Origin: a bacterium
Lineage (GTDB): Bacteria > Armatimonadota > HRBIN16
Reading direction: 5' to 3'
Assembly (NCBI GenBank): GCA_025057335.1
Contig: JANWXG010000015.1
Coordinates: 1-20,819, forward strand
DNA: 20,819 bases
The notes under the pieces: model-generated
What the model was told of the DNA's origin: nothing
Seen by the model: only the letters and a program-made list of their open reading frames with translations
Database searches by the model: none
Made by a program: the position numbers and the translations under genes
Shown: one piece after another, positions 1 to 7,384 of the stretch
Layout of the letters: each line of letters starts with the position of its first letter
Numbering within the stretch: the first letter of the stretch is position 1

Positions 1-639
1 GCCTCCGCGTGGCAGTTGCAGCGAGAGCTGGTGCAGAGGAGGCGCGAAGGCGCCATACCAGACACGCTATTGCTGTTGGAGCATCGTCCGCCTGTGGTCA
101 CTCTAGGGCGCGCCGCACATCGCGAGCATCTGTTAACGTCCCCTGAGCGACTGCGTAGCATGGGCATCGAGCTGGTGGAAACCGACCGCGGCGGCGACAT
201 CACGTATCACGGTCCGGGACAGCTCGTGGGCTATTCCATCCTCGACCTGCGTCAGCATGGCAGGGACGTACACCTTTACCTGCGCCAGTTGGAGGAGACG
301 CTCATCCTTGCCCTAGCGCACTTCGGCGTGGAGGCGCATCGTCAAGCGGGGCTTACTGGCGTGTGGGTGGGTGACGAGAAGGTGGCGGCTATCGGCGTGA
401 AGGTGAGCCACTGGATAACGATGCACGGTTTCGCACTCAACGTTTGTCCTAACCTGAGCCACTTCGCGCTGATTGTGCCCTGCGGCATCCGCGATAAGGG
501 AGTGACCTCTCTCCAGCAGCTGTTAGGTAGAGAGGTCACCCTGCACGAGGTTCTCCCTGTGGTAGAGGAAGCCTTCGCCCAGGTGTTTAACCTGCAACCC
601 GTTGCAGCACCCGCATCAGCTTCGCCCGCGCCTCGGTAG
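1..639 (+). CDS. lipB: Lipoyl(octanoyl) transferase LipB, 5' end outside window
   Basis: LipB moves the octanoyl group from octanoyl-ACP onto lipoyl domains of 2-oxoacid dehydrogenases and the glycine cleavage system in the cytoplasm. The reading frame is open to base 1. The usual family start (about 10-20 residues before the Ala-Trp-x-Leu-Gln segment) is missing, so the gene begins outside the window, and a TTG at 16 is not a credible start. Counting from that TTG, the signature RGGDITYHGPGQLVGY lies at residues 58-73, the catalytic Lys is K122 (EKVAAIGVKVS) and the catalytic Cys is C156 (IVPCGI), both intact. The C-terminal tail is rich in Ala, Pro and Ser and overlaps the convergent DUF302 gene by 53 bases. 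A perfect 11-base inverted repeat lies in the coding sequence just after the Cys codon. The family call is very secure. Confidence 0.96.
   Translation, partial: ASAWQLQRELVQRRREGAIPDTLLLLEHRPPVVTLGRAAHREHLLTSPERLRSMGIELVETDRGGDITYHGPGQLVGYSILDLRQHGRDVHLYLRQLEETLILALAHFGVEAHRQAGLTGVWVGDEKVAAIGVKVSHWITMHGFALNVCPNLSHFALIVPCGIRDKGVTSLQQLLGREVTLHEVLPVVEEAFAQVFNLQPVAAPASASPAPR
502..539 (+). repeat. Perfect 11-bp inverted repeat inside lipB
   Basis: GTGACCTCTCT (502-512) and AGAGAGGTCAC (529-539) are exact reverse complements separated by 16 bases. They lie within lipB, about 20 bases after the catalytic Cys codon (481-483). In RNA this would form a stable hairpin. Whether it has a role is unknown. 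Confidence 0.6.
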
Positions 640-991
640 CCACTGCTTCCAGCTCAGGATGAGACACCATCTTCGCGACAACCGTAGGGTCCATGGCAGA
701 GACAACGCAGCCATCTCCCTCTTCGTATACCACGACGTTGCAGGGCATCAGCAAGCCGACCTCGGGTTCGGCGCTGAGCGCACGGTGAGCCAGCGGAGGG
801 TTGCACGCTCCCAGGATAATGTACGGTCGGAACTCTTCGCCCAGCTTCTCCTGCATGGTCTGTCGGACATCAATGGTGGTGAGTATTCCGAACCCCTCTC
901 CCTTCAGCGCCTCGACGGTCTTCTGCACCGCCTCCGCATAGGGTAACGACACCTTCACCCGAATGCCCGCAGCGGTTTGTTCTGGCGTCAT
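587..991 (-). CDS. DUF302 domain protein
   Basis: A 134-residue protein made almost entirely of one DUF302 domain. Features visible are the N-terminal SLPYAEAVQKTVEALKGEGF helix and strand, an ILTTIDVR segment, the GACNPPLAHRAL segment and the LLMPCNVVVYE strand. There is no signal peptide or membrane segment. Its biochemical function is not established; DUF302 proteins are small cytoplasmic proteins often found near redox or sulfur genes. The ATG at 989-991 overlaps the TGA stop of the upstream osmC-type gene (988-990) in an ATGA arrangement, so the two are probably co-transcribed and translationally coupled. A longer reading to 1066 would run far into the osmC-type gene and is not needed. 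The 3' end overlaps the end of lipB on the other strand. Confidence 0.88.
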   Translation of the reverse strand: MTPEQTAAGIRVKVSLPYAEAVQKTVEALKGEGFGILTTIDVRQTMQEKLGEEFRPYIILGACNPPLAHRALSAEPEVGLLMPCNVVVYEEGDGCVVSAMDPTVVAKMVSHPELEAVATEARAKLMRVLQRVAG

Positions 992-1416
992 CCCTCTTCC
1001 TCCTCGATGATGCGGTAGCTGCTGCGTATCTGGGCAAAAGCAGCCAGATGGGCTTCCACACTGCAATATTTTTCTTCGGAGAGTTTGATTGCCTGTTCCA
1101 CTGCCTTGGGGTCGAGCCCTTTGCCCTTGAAGACGTATTCTATCTCAATCTGGGAGTAGACGCGGGGATACTCAGAACGCCTCTCCCCCCTCACTGTGAG
1201 TTCCAGCCCAGTGAGCGGTTGCCTTTTCTTTTGCAGGATGGTCACCACATCCACGCCAGTGCATCCCGCTAAGGCGTGCAGCAACAGCTCCATCGGTCCG
1301 ATGCCTTCGCCGCGTCCGCCCCCATCCGGCGAGACGTCCATCACCAGCGGATGTCCTCCTGAGGAGATGCTCAAAAACTGTAATCCGTCGATCCAGCGTG
1401 CCCTAATTTCCGTCAT
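988..1416 (-). CDS. OsmC/Ohr family peroxiredoxin-like protein
   Basis: A 142-residue OsmC-family protein. Members reduce organic or inorganic hydroperoxides with a pair of cysteines, usually as domain-swapped cytoplasmic dimers. Both family cysteines are present: C52 in the helix motif ALAGCTGVDVV and C118 in EEKYCSVEAHL. The GPMELLLHALAGC stretch is typical of the YhfA-like OsmC branch rather than Ohr. The start at 1416 is preceded by GGAGGAGG at good spacing. It is the first gene of a two-gene unit with the DUF302 gene, sharing the ATGA stop/start overlap. About 240 bases separate it from the next upstream gene on this strand, with a small palindrome at 1452-1466 that could be an operator. 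The substrate cannot be told from sequence. Confidence 0.93.
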   Translation of the reverse strand: MTEIRARWIDGLQFLSISSGGHPLVMDVSPDGGGRGEGIGPMELLLHALAGCTGVDVVTILQKKRQPLTGLELTVRGERRSEYPRVYSQIEIEYVFKGKGLDPKAVEQAIKLSEEKYCSVEAHLAAFAQIRSSYRIIEEEEG

Positions 1417-1451
1417 CTCGCCTCCTCCATTCTTTCTTCACAGGTTAGATA

Positions 1452-1466
1452 CGTTGTGGTACAACG
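1452..1466. promoter_or_regulatory. Small palindrome upstream of osmC-DUF302 (candidate operator)
   Basis: CGTTGT-GGT-ACAACG is a perfect 6-bp inverted repeat with a 3-base spacer, about 36 bases before the osmC-type start codon. Its symmetry and position suit a repressor or activator site. No convincing -35/-10 pair is visible around it, so this is tentative. The rest of the 1417-1657 gap holds no gene; it includes a palindromic AGAGATCTCT at 1524-1533 and no clear terminator. Confidence 0.35.
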
Positions 1467-1657
1467 GGGATTCGTCCACCATAACACAGTGGTCACATGT
1501 AGCGCCTCCACCCCACCGAATGGAGAGATCTCTGCTGCGCTGCGGTCGTCTCTGCTCGGCGAAAGCTTTGCCCCTTAGAAGCACCGACATACTTCACTGC
1601 TCTCCTATCTGGAAACGGCTCCGTCGTCTCTCCTAGGTACGGTCGGGAAGGTCAGGT

Positions 1658-4384
1658 TCACCTCTCCTTCCCCTCCAGCACGGGCAGGACCTCCTGCAAT
1701 ATCCTTCGGCTCACGCGGGCGGCGTGTCTGCCGCTACCACCGTGTTCCAGGATGAGGGCGAACGCCAGAGGCGGCAGTCCCTCCTTCTGCACCACTCCCG
1801 CGAACCAACCGTGCGGTTTGCGGTTGCCCTCTGAGGTCTCGGCGGTGCCCGTTTTACCGTATACATCCCATCCTGTCCCTGTGAAGATACCGTATGCTGT
1901 GCCAGACTGCACTACCTCGCGCATCATCTGCCTCAGAGCTTCAGCGGTCGCGTCGCTGAAGGCAGGCTGAGTAGGGGCTTCCTCTGGAGTGAACATGGGC
2001 TTACGCCAGACACCGCCTCGCGCCACTGTTGCCATGACGTTAGCGACCTCCAACGGGGAGACAAGTATCTTGCCCTGACCGAAGCCGCAGTCGGGCAGCT
2101 CTGGCGCTATCTGCTCAGGGGTCGGCATGCGTTCGATACCTACTGCTTTTGCCGTTTCGTGAAGCGCGTCGGGTTGCAGGGCAATCGCCAGATGGGCAAA
2201 GTAGAGGTTACAGGAGAGCTTCAGGGCGTCGCGTAGCCCTAGCATGCCGTGCGCGCGCATGGAAGGATGGTCGCTTAGGCGCGCCTTGACGAAAGTCTGC
2301 TCGCCGACCTTCCACCGTACGTTGCGCTCGCGATGGCGGCAGAAATGGCGCAGAGGCACACCTCGTTCCAACGCTGCAGCTGCAGTGACTACCTTGAACA
2401 CCGAGCCGGGCGCGTACAGACCGTCTACTGGACGGAAGACCAGCGGGGCATCTTTGCGCGTCCGCAGCTGCTGCCACAACGCGGGCGTCAACCTATTCGG
2501 GTCAAAGGTAGGCGTTCCCACCGCGATGAGCACCTGCGCCTTCTGAGGCTCTACCAGCACGAACGCCGCATTGCCATCAGGGTAAGCCAGTCGCAAGGCG
2601 CGCAGGGCACGCTCTTGCGCCTCGCGCGAGATGGTTAAGGAGATGTCCTGACCTTTGGGCAACAGGAAAAAAGGCAGGTCTTTGCGTCGGTAGAGGCGCA
2701 ACAAGTCGTGAGGGCTTTCGTATCCGCGCAGCTGTCGGTGATAGCGCGCCTCCGCGCCAGTAGGGCCGCCAAAGCGGGTGTCCAGCCAGCCGACCAGCTG
2801 CGCGCAGGCTTCGCCACAGGGATAGACGCGGCGCTCTCCCTGCGTTTCCGCCAGCACCGCGCCCGTCGAGTCGAGGATTCTGCCCCGAGGAATGCGACGA
2901 GCCAGTTGCTCCAGCCGAGGGTTACCGAACCGGTAGGGTTCAGCCCTCTGCGGACGCACCAGAAGCGTGCGGGTGGCGATCTCCTCGGCTTGCACGCCTT
3001 GAATCCATAAGCAGCGTCCTCCCAGCCCTCCCAAGACAAGCAGTAGAATCGCTCCCATCAGTCGGTGCAGCCGAACCCGATGTCGGCTCGTTGCAGCGGA
3101 GACAGCCTGCGGCGCTGGAAGAGCACTGATGTTGTAGAGTATACCCACCATGACGAGGCTCGCCAGCAACGCGGAGTTGCCTTGTGCGATAAACGGCAGC
3201 GACATCCCTGTCATCGGGAGCAGTCCCGTATTGCCCCCGCCGATGAGCACGATGTGCGTCGCTTGCAACACCACAATGCCCGCCGCTAACACGCGGTCCT
3301 CAACAGCGGTAGCTCTTCCAGCGATGCGTATCCCTCTACCTAGCCACAGCGCATACAAACACAGTAGGCACAGGATGCCGACTAGTCCCAGCTGCTCGCC
3401 CCACGCGCTGAACACCGAGTCCGAGCGGGCGAAGGGCACGCTGTATGGTCTGCCTAGCCCAATGCCACTGCCGAATAGCCCCCCTGTAGAGAGTGCCCAG
3501 AGGCAACGCGCCAGGTGCTGCGCGGGCTCTTCCGTCACTTGCCATGGAGAGAGCCACATCTGGATACGAGAGGGAAGCACACCCCAGCCGAGCATTTCCG
3601 CTAGCGTGATACCTGCCAGCATCAGAAGACCACCGATCAGCAGAATCACCTCCTTGCCCATCACCAAGTAGAGCATCACCACCAGCGTCAGATACATGGT
3701 GAGGGCAGGACCGAAATCGCGCGCTAACACAAACACCAGCAGCATGAGGGCAAACATCACTAACAGAGGAAGCGTCTCCTGCCAGTGGACGTGCCACCAG
3801 CGAGACGAGACGTGCGGAGCGCCGAGAATGCTATACCGCCGTGCGGCGTACCCTGCAACGAACAGGATGAGCAAAGGCTTCATCAACTCTACAGGCAAAA
3901 AGCCAAACAGCTGTAGACGGGTTCCGCCTGGTCCCCTGCCGAACAGGAGGAGCAGCACTCCCAATACGAGTGATAGCAACACCCACAGGTAATGGTACTC
4001 TAGAATCGCGCTCCGATGGCGTGGCTTTAGGCTGGAGAGCCACACAATCAACACAGCACCCACCAGCAATCCCGCGCTGTGTCGGAGGATAAGCTGCGTG
4101 GAAATCTCTCTACCTGCACCAAGCAGGTTCGCAAAGCCCACTCCGCACAACACGAAAGTGGTCGGTAGGAGGATAGGGTCTCCGGGCGCAGAACGCTGAC
4201 GCACTGCCCAGTGCACCAGTAGCGGCAGGGCTGCGACGAACGCGACAGCAAGCAAGATGGCGAGATGCTGGCTACCAGAAAGGGAGCGCGTGGCGAACAG
4301 CCCCAACCAAGCAACGCCTCCCGCCAGCAGGTTGACCATTGCCGCGGCGACCATCAGAACGCCTTCTCTTTTCCAGGCTGCCAT
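1658..4384 (-). CDS. SEDS glycosyltransferase-class B PBP fusion (RodA/FtsW + transpeptidase)
   Basis: One polypeptide joins the two enzymes that normally work as a RodA-PBP2 or FtsW-FtsI pair, so it should both polymerise lipid II and crosslink peptidoglycan at the membrane. Residues are numbered from an in-frame GTG at 4501. Residues 48-460 hold about a dozen hydrophobic segments and SEDS landmarks, including a Q-x6-A-L-S-x-G-G-L-F-G-S-G stretch near 328-346 and the conserved acidic motif RSDSVFSAWGEQLG (D361). A further membrane segment (480-500) anchors the PBP half. This has the RGRILDSTGAVLAET entry motif (539-553), a short GPTGAEARYHRQLRG segment, then SxxK (S700-V-F-K703), SCN (763-765) and KTG (883-885). 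All transpeptidase motifs are intact. The start is uncertain: I prefer ATG 4384 (residue 40), with an AGGA 8 bases upstream and MAAWKREGVLM leading into the first helix. GTG 4501 and ATG 4354 are alternatives. Confidence 0.92.
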   Translation of the reverse strand: MAAWKREGVLMVAAAMVNLLAGGVAWLGLFATRSLSGSQHLAILLAVAFVAALPLLVHWAVRQRSAPGDPILLPTTFVLCGVGFANLLGAGREISTQLILRHSAGLLVGAVLIVWLSSLKPRHRSAILEYHYLWVLLSLVLGVLLLLFGRGPGGTRLQLFGFLPVELMKPLLILFVAGYAARRYSILGAPHVSSRWWHVHWQETLPLLVMFALMLLVFVLARDFGPALTMYLTLVVMLYLVMGKEVILLIGGLLMLAGITLAEMLGWGVLPSRIQMWLSPWQVTEEPAQHLARCLWALSTGGLFGSGIGLGRPYSVPFARSDSVFSAWGEQLGLVGILCLLCLYALWLGRGIRIAGRATAVEDRVLAAGIVVLQATHIVLIGGGNTGLLPMTGMSLPFIAQGNSALLASLVMVGILYNISALPAPQAVSAATSRHRVRLHRLMGAILLLVLGGLGGRCLWIQGVQAEEIATRTLLVRPQRAEPYRFGNPRLEQLARRIPRGRILDSTGAVLAETQGERRVYPCGEACAQLVGWLDTRFGGPTGAEARYHRQLRGYESPHDLLRLYRRKDLPFFLLPKGQDISLTISREAQERALRALRLAYPDGNAAFVLVEPQKAQVLIAVGTPTFDPNRLTPALWQQLRTRKDAPLVFRPVDGLYAPGSVFKVVTAAAALERGVPLRHFCRHRERNVRWKVGEQTFVKARLSDHPSMRAHGMLGLRDALKLSCNLYFAHLAIALQPDALHETAKAVGIERMPTPEQIAPELPDCGFGQGKILVSPLEVANVMATVARGGVWRKPMFTPEEAPTQPAFSDATAEALRQMMREVVQSGTAYGIFTGTGWDVYGKTGTAETSEGNRKPHGWFAGVVQKEGLPPLAFALILEHGGSGRHAARVSRRILQEVLPVLEGKER

Positions 4385-4443
4385 CTGCGCTGTCCTGCCG
4401 TGTGCGGTGATGGTCGATTCTTGCTGAAAGCGGGCGCCTCCTG

Positions 4444-4465
4444 CCCCGCCGCGCATGGGGCGGGG
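4444..4465 (-). other. GC hairpin in the presumed leader of the SEDS-PBP gene
   Basis: CCCCGCC (4444-4450) and GGCGGGG (4459-4465) form a 7-bp GC stem with an 8-base loop, some 60 bases before the preferred start codon of the fusion gene. If translation begins at 4384 this is a leader hairpin; if at the GTG 4501 it would be coding. It is weak support for the shorter start. Confidence 0.3.
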
Positions 4466-4574
4466 AGTGACTGCGTAGAGGGAAAATGCCCTCGACTGCA
4501 CCGCGAGTAGTAGGAATCCACCTTGCTGCTGGCGAAGGGTAACTCCACAATGCTTCTACGTGGGAGGGGTTTCT

Positions 4575-4715
4575 ATGGAGGGCTATTGCGTGAAGTGTAA
4601 GGCGAAGAAAGAGATGAAGAACCCAACCGCCGTGACCCTGAAAAACGGGCGTCCCGCCACTGTGGGCACCTGCGTGACCTGTGGTACGAAGATTTACAAG
4701 ATTGGCAGCAAGTAG
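4575..4715 (+). CDS. DUF5679-like zinc-ribbon microprotein, 46 aa
   Basis: A complete 46-residue gene with ATG at 4575 and TAG at 4713-4715. A strong GGGAGGGG ribosome binding site ends 5 bases before the start. The protein begins MEGYCVKCKAKKEM and ends CVTCGTKIYKIGSK. Two CxxC pairs (C5/C8 and C33/C36) form a treble-clef or zinc-ribbon type site, with many lysines and a TLKNGRPATVGTC core. This layout matches the DUF5679 family as I recall it, which is small, widespread and without established function. Some members occur near DNA or chromosome-handling genes. It is transcribed away from the SEDS-PBP gene and converges on the pectate-lyase-like gene. The basic, zinc-binding composition suggests nucleic-acid or ribosome contact, but that is inference. 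Confidence 0.87.
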   Translation: MEGYCVKCKAKKEMKNPTAVTLKNGRPATVGTCVTCGTKIYKIGSK

Positions 4716-4764
4716 CGTGACGGATGCCTTGATTCTTCGTTGATGCGAACCGTTTTCCTCTTGT

Positions 4765-4838
4765 AGTGGTGGGCTGTTTGCTGAGGTAGTGGAGCAGCGT
4801 CTGTCCTCTTCAGTGGAGTCTCTGCACAGTCCACCACT
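4765..4838 (+). other. Long-range stem in the 3' region of the DUF5679 gene
   Basis: AGTGGTGGGCTG (4765-4776) pairs over 12 positions with CAGTCCACCACT (4827-4838), enclosing 50 bases. The single non-Watson-Crick position is G-U in the + strand RNA but A-C in the - strand RNA, so the fold favours the DUF5679 transcript. The following bases (TTTGTCTT) are only moderately T-rich, so this is a weak terminator at best. Confidence 0.35.
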
Positions 4839-4856
4839 TTGTCTTGCAGAGAGATG

Positions 4857-6125
4857 TTAGCGGGGACGCAGATGCAGGTTGCCCCACATCTCCACTGCTG
4901 CCCCTGCAGGAGCCGTATGAACCACGGGGCGTGCTGCCTGAAGGGTATTGCCCGCGATGAGCGCAGAGGAGACTCCTGCATCGATACGTATCCCTTCCGT
5001 AGCGGAGAAGAGATGGCAGCCGGAGAGTGTGGTATGTCCGCCGCGTAGGTGCACCGCAGGCGCAGAGAAGGTCTCCATTGGGCGTAGCAGACTACATCCG
5101 TCCACGACCACCTGTTCCGCGCGTAGCACCTCCACACAGGGAGCGCCGTTCGACTTGAATTCTGCCCCGGTCAGGCGCACACGCGCTCGGTCGCCTTCCA
5201 CGCGCACACCCCAGAAATGGCTCCAGTAGCAACCTCCCGTGACGCTAATGGTATGCTCTCCGCGCACCTCAATCCCTACGTGACAGAAGTCACTGGAGCA
5301 ACCTGTGAGCGTGCCCCACGTGCCTCCCTCGACGACCACGCCGGGGATTTCCTCGCGCAGCAGGTAGCCCGTGTGCATGGCGAACACAAAACAGTCGCTC
5401 ATGCGCAGCATGTCGTTCTTGCCTAGATCGAAGCCAACGCCCTTCTCGAACGGTCGGGGCACTGGGCCTAGGTTCCACACCTCCACGTTGCGCACCGTCG
5501 GTACGTCCCAGGTGCCCGTCACGCGCATACCGATGTTGCGAGGCGCTACGATGAAGACATTCTCCACGTTCAGCCTGCCGATGTTGGAAACCCCATCCGC
5601 CATGATGCCATCCCAGGGATATAGGATTTTGACCTGAGAGATGTATGCACCAATGCCTGCCACCAGTACTGCGGGTGCGCCCGAGTCAGGCTCGCCCTGC
5701 CAGTCGTAGCGAATAGCCATTGCCTGAAGCCCACCCCCCGCCTTCAGCACCAGGCACGGCGATTGGCGATGCTGGGGAAGCAGGATGGGGAGCGTATCGA
5801 CGTCCGCACACCACACGCCGGGCGCAGGTCCAGTTAGGCTAATGTTTTCCAGCACCAATGTGCGCGTAAGCAGATAGTGGGCTCGTGGTACAAAGACTAC
5901 GGTGCCCGCCGAGCGCGCAGCCTCGATGGCTTTCTCGAAGGCGATGGTGTCATCCGTTCTGCCGTCGCCACGTGCGCCGAAGTCGCGCACGTTCACCGCA
6001 GGAGAAGAACGCGGCCGCACCGTGACCGTCTGCGCTGATCCTAGTCCCAAGGAGGCGACGCCCGCTAGAGCGCCTAGGTCTTTCAGCGCCTCGCGCCGCG
6101 ATAGGCGAAACTCTTGTTCCTCCAT
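4857..6125 (-). CDS. Tat-exported pectate-lyase-superfamily beta-helix protein
   Basis: A 422-residue secreted protein. The N-terminus SRREALKDLGALAGVASLGLG has a twin-arginine motif (R10-R11) and a hydrophobic h-region, with likely cleavage near GSAQT (29-33), so it is exported folded by the Tat route. The mature part opens with VNVRDFGARGDGRTDD (44-59), the hallmark of the Pectate_lyase_3 / GH28-like right-handed beta-helix superfamily. The remainder consists of short repeated strands of the type G-x-x-V-x-x-C/G-x-x-x, as expected for helix rungs. Family members act on or bind polysaccharides such as pectin or glycosaminoglycans, or serve as epimerases or phage-type tailspikes. The substrate cannot be deduced, and no catalytic triad can be named with confidence. 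The ribosome binding site GGGAGGTG lies 4-5 bases before ATG 6125. It is a single gene facing the DUF5679 gene. Confidence 0.9.
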   Translation of the reverse strand: MEEQEFRLSRREALKDLGALAGVASLGLGSAQTVTVRPRSSPAVNVRDFGARGDGRTDDTIAFEKAIEAARSAGTVVFVPRAHYLLTRTLVLENISLTGPAPGVWCADVDTLPILLPQHRQSPCLVLKAGGGLQAMAIRYDWQGEPDSGAPAVLVAGIGAYISQVKILYPWDGIMADGVSNIGRLNVENVFIVAPRNIGMRVTGTWDVPTVRNVEVWNLGPVPRPFEKGVGFDLGKNDMLRMSDCFVFAMHTGYLLREEIPGVVVEGGTWGTLTGCSSDFCHVGIEVRGEHTISVTGGCYWSHFWGVRVEGDRARVRLTGAEFKSNGAPCVEVLRAEQVVVDGCSLLRPMETFSAPAVHLRGGHTTLSGCHLFSATEGIRIDAGVSSALIAGNTLQAARPVVHTAPAGAAVEMWGNLHLRPR

Positions 6126-6234
6126 CTTGCACCTCCCGCTACGAAGCAGGGATTCTCGTCATCGGGTGTGTCTCCTCCTATGGGACGAGGCAATTCTGGA
6201 TGGGCTGCTGAAGGCGGAGAGAAGCCTTTCGGAC

Positions 6235-6267
6235 AGTCCCCTCTCCCGCGTAGCGGAAGAGGGGACT
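6235..6267 (-). terminator. 15-bp hairpin just after the ARPP-1 gene (repeat-family member)
   Basis: Bases 6235-6249 and 6253-6267 form a 15-bp stem around a 3-base loop, 9 bases after the stop of the - strand ARPP-1 gene. The one imperfect pair is a U-G wobble in - strand RNA and an A-C clash in + strand RNA, which points to a role in the - strand transcript. There is no T-run after it, so it may be a 3'-end stabiliser or a rho-linked end rather than a classic terminator. The core CCCCTCT...AGAGGGG is the same as in the hairpin array at 11496-11687. Confidence 0.55.
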
Positions 6268-6276
6268 ATGGAACCG

Positions 6277-7287
6277 CTACCACCGCCACCGCAAACGTGC
6301 CGAAGGACGGCTCAAGCTGGTGAACAGCTCATACGTACGCTCATCAGACATGCTGGCATCATCTGGCATGGCGAAAGCACACAGGTGCACCACTCTCCCG
6401 CGCGCCACGAGTGCCGAGCCAATCACGCCTGCCGCCTGCAAGCGCACGTCCTCGCCTTCGCCAACCGTAGGGAACCCTCGCGCATCGGCATGAGCCACGC
6501 GTTGGATGAACTCCCACGCCGCCTCGCGGCTCAAGGGGGCAAACTGAGGCTGGAAGTAGGCGATGGCGTCCAGCGCCACACTGCGCAGCAGCTTGGGGAA
6601 AAACCGGGCGAACGTCGCAGCGTAGTCGAACACGTCCAGGCTGACGATGTGACCGTTGATAGCGAACAGCGCGCCCACCTGCCCGTCCAAGAGCTGAAAC
6701 GCCCGTTCGTAATCGCGCAGGGTCAGCTCATGGTGCGCATAGATGTCAGACATGGCTCCAGTGGGAGAATACACCCCAGTGTTCATCGACAGCGTAGCGA
6801 TGTCTTCCCACAGCGCCATCTGGTCCGCTGCCGCCTCACCAAGTGCTTGTAGATGATAGTATACTTGGCGGGACTTGCGTGCGCGCATCATCGCATCCAT
6901 CGTCTGTCGGGAGGTGCGAAACTCACGCGACACGTGACGCCAACGCCCCTGCTCCACGCAGGTCACGGGGATGACTATCGTCTGCTCTGGGGGTACTAAG
7001 ATGGTCAGATTCACCGCGCGGTTCTGCTTCGCTCCGACCAGCTCTTCGCCGTCCACGATGAGCACAGCCTGAGGCGCCCTGTTGGTAACCTTGAGCTGGT
7101 TCACCGTGCCGCTCTCATCCACTTCGGTGATAGAGACCAGACCTGCCTGCAACGCCTCTTCCAGAGTCAGGTAGTCTGGGCAGCCAGGGGTGCCGTCCAA
7201 CAGGGGAAACAGGCTGAGGTTCTTGAAGCTTGCCGCTTCTCCCAGTTGCAGACACAGCAATCTGTCCTGAATCAGTGGTAATGGCAT
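6277..7287 (-). CDS. ARPP-1 / DUF6569 family protein
   Basis: A 336-residue cytoplasmic protein without signal peptide or membrane segments. The central block (79-116) is the recognisable part: DGEELVGAKQNRAVNLTILV followed by IPVTCVEQGRW. This is the conserved core of the ARPP-1 family (ARG and rhodanese-phosphatase-superfamily-associated domain, DUF6569). Its molecular function is not established; the name comes from its gene associations. The C-terminal half has a long helical region (SRQTMDAMMRARKSRQVYYH) and a final LVARGRVVHLCAFAM strand pair. The start ATG 7287 has CAGGAGG 9 bases upstream. The gene sits alone behind a perfect sigma70 promoter (7356-7384), so expression should be high unless repressed. 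A 3' hairpin follows the stop. I rely on the motif for the family call and infer no reaction. Confidence 0.85.
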   Translation of the reverse strand: MPLPLIQDRLLCLQLGEAASFKNLSLFPLLDGTPGCPDYLTLEEALQAGLVSITEVDESGTVNQLKVTNRAPQAVLIVDGEELVGAKQNRAVNLTILVPPEQTIVIPVTCVEQGRWRHVSREFRTSRQTMDAMMRARKSRQVYYHLQALGEAAADQMALWEDIATLSMNTGVYSPTGAMSDIYAHHELTLRDYERAFQLLDGQVGALFAINGHIVSLDVFDYAATFARFFPKLLRSVALDAIAYFQPQFAPLSREAAWEFIQRVAHADARGFPTVGEGEDVRLQAAGVIGSALVARGRVVHLCAFAMPDDASMSDERTYELFTSLSRPSARLRWRW

Positions 7288-7355
7288 CTCGGCTTGCCTC
7301 CTGCAGATAGCGTAATGGCGGTCATCACAGCGTCATCCGACCGCATAGCACATGT

Positions 7356-7384
7356 ATTATACAATAAAAGTTAAAAATTGTCAA
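7356..7384 (-). promoter_or_regulatory. Perfect consensus sigma70 promoter of the ARPP-1 gene
   Basis: Read on the - strand, TTGACA (7379-7384), a 17-base spacer (7362-7378) and TATAAT (7356-7361) match the sigma70 consensus at all twelve hexamer positions with ideal spacing. Transcription should start near 7349, leaving a leader of about 60 bases before ATG 7287. The surrounding AT-rich block contrasts strongly with the GC-rich window. Confidence 0.9.

Noticed and set aside
5902..6852. 316-residue + strand open frame
   Set aside because: It runs antisense across two well-supported - strand genes and their intergenic gap, has no family signature and has an Arg/Ser/His-rich shadow composition.
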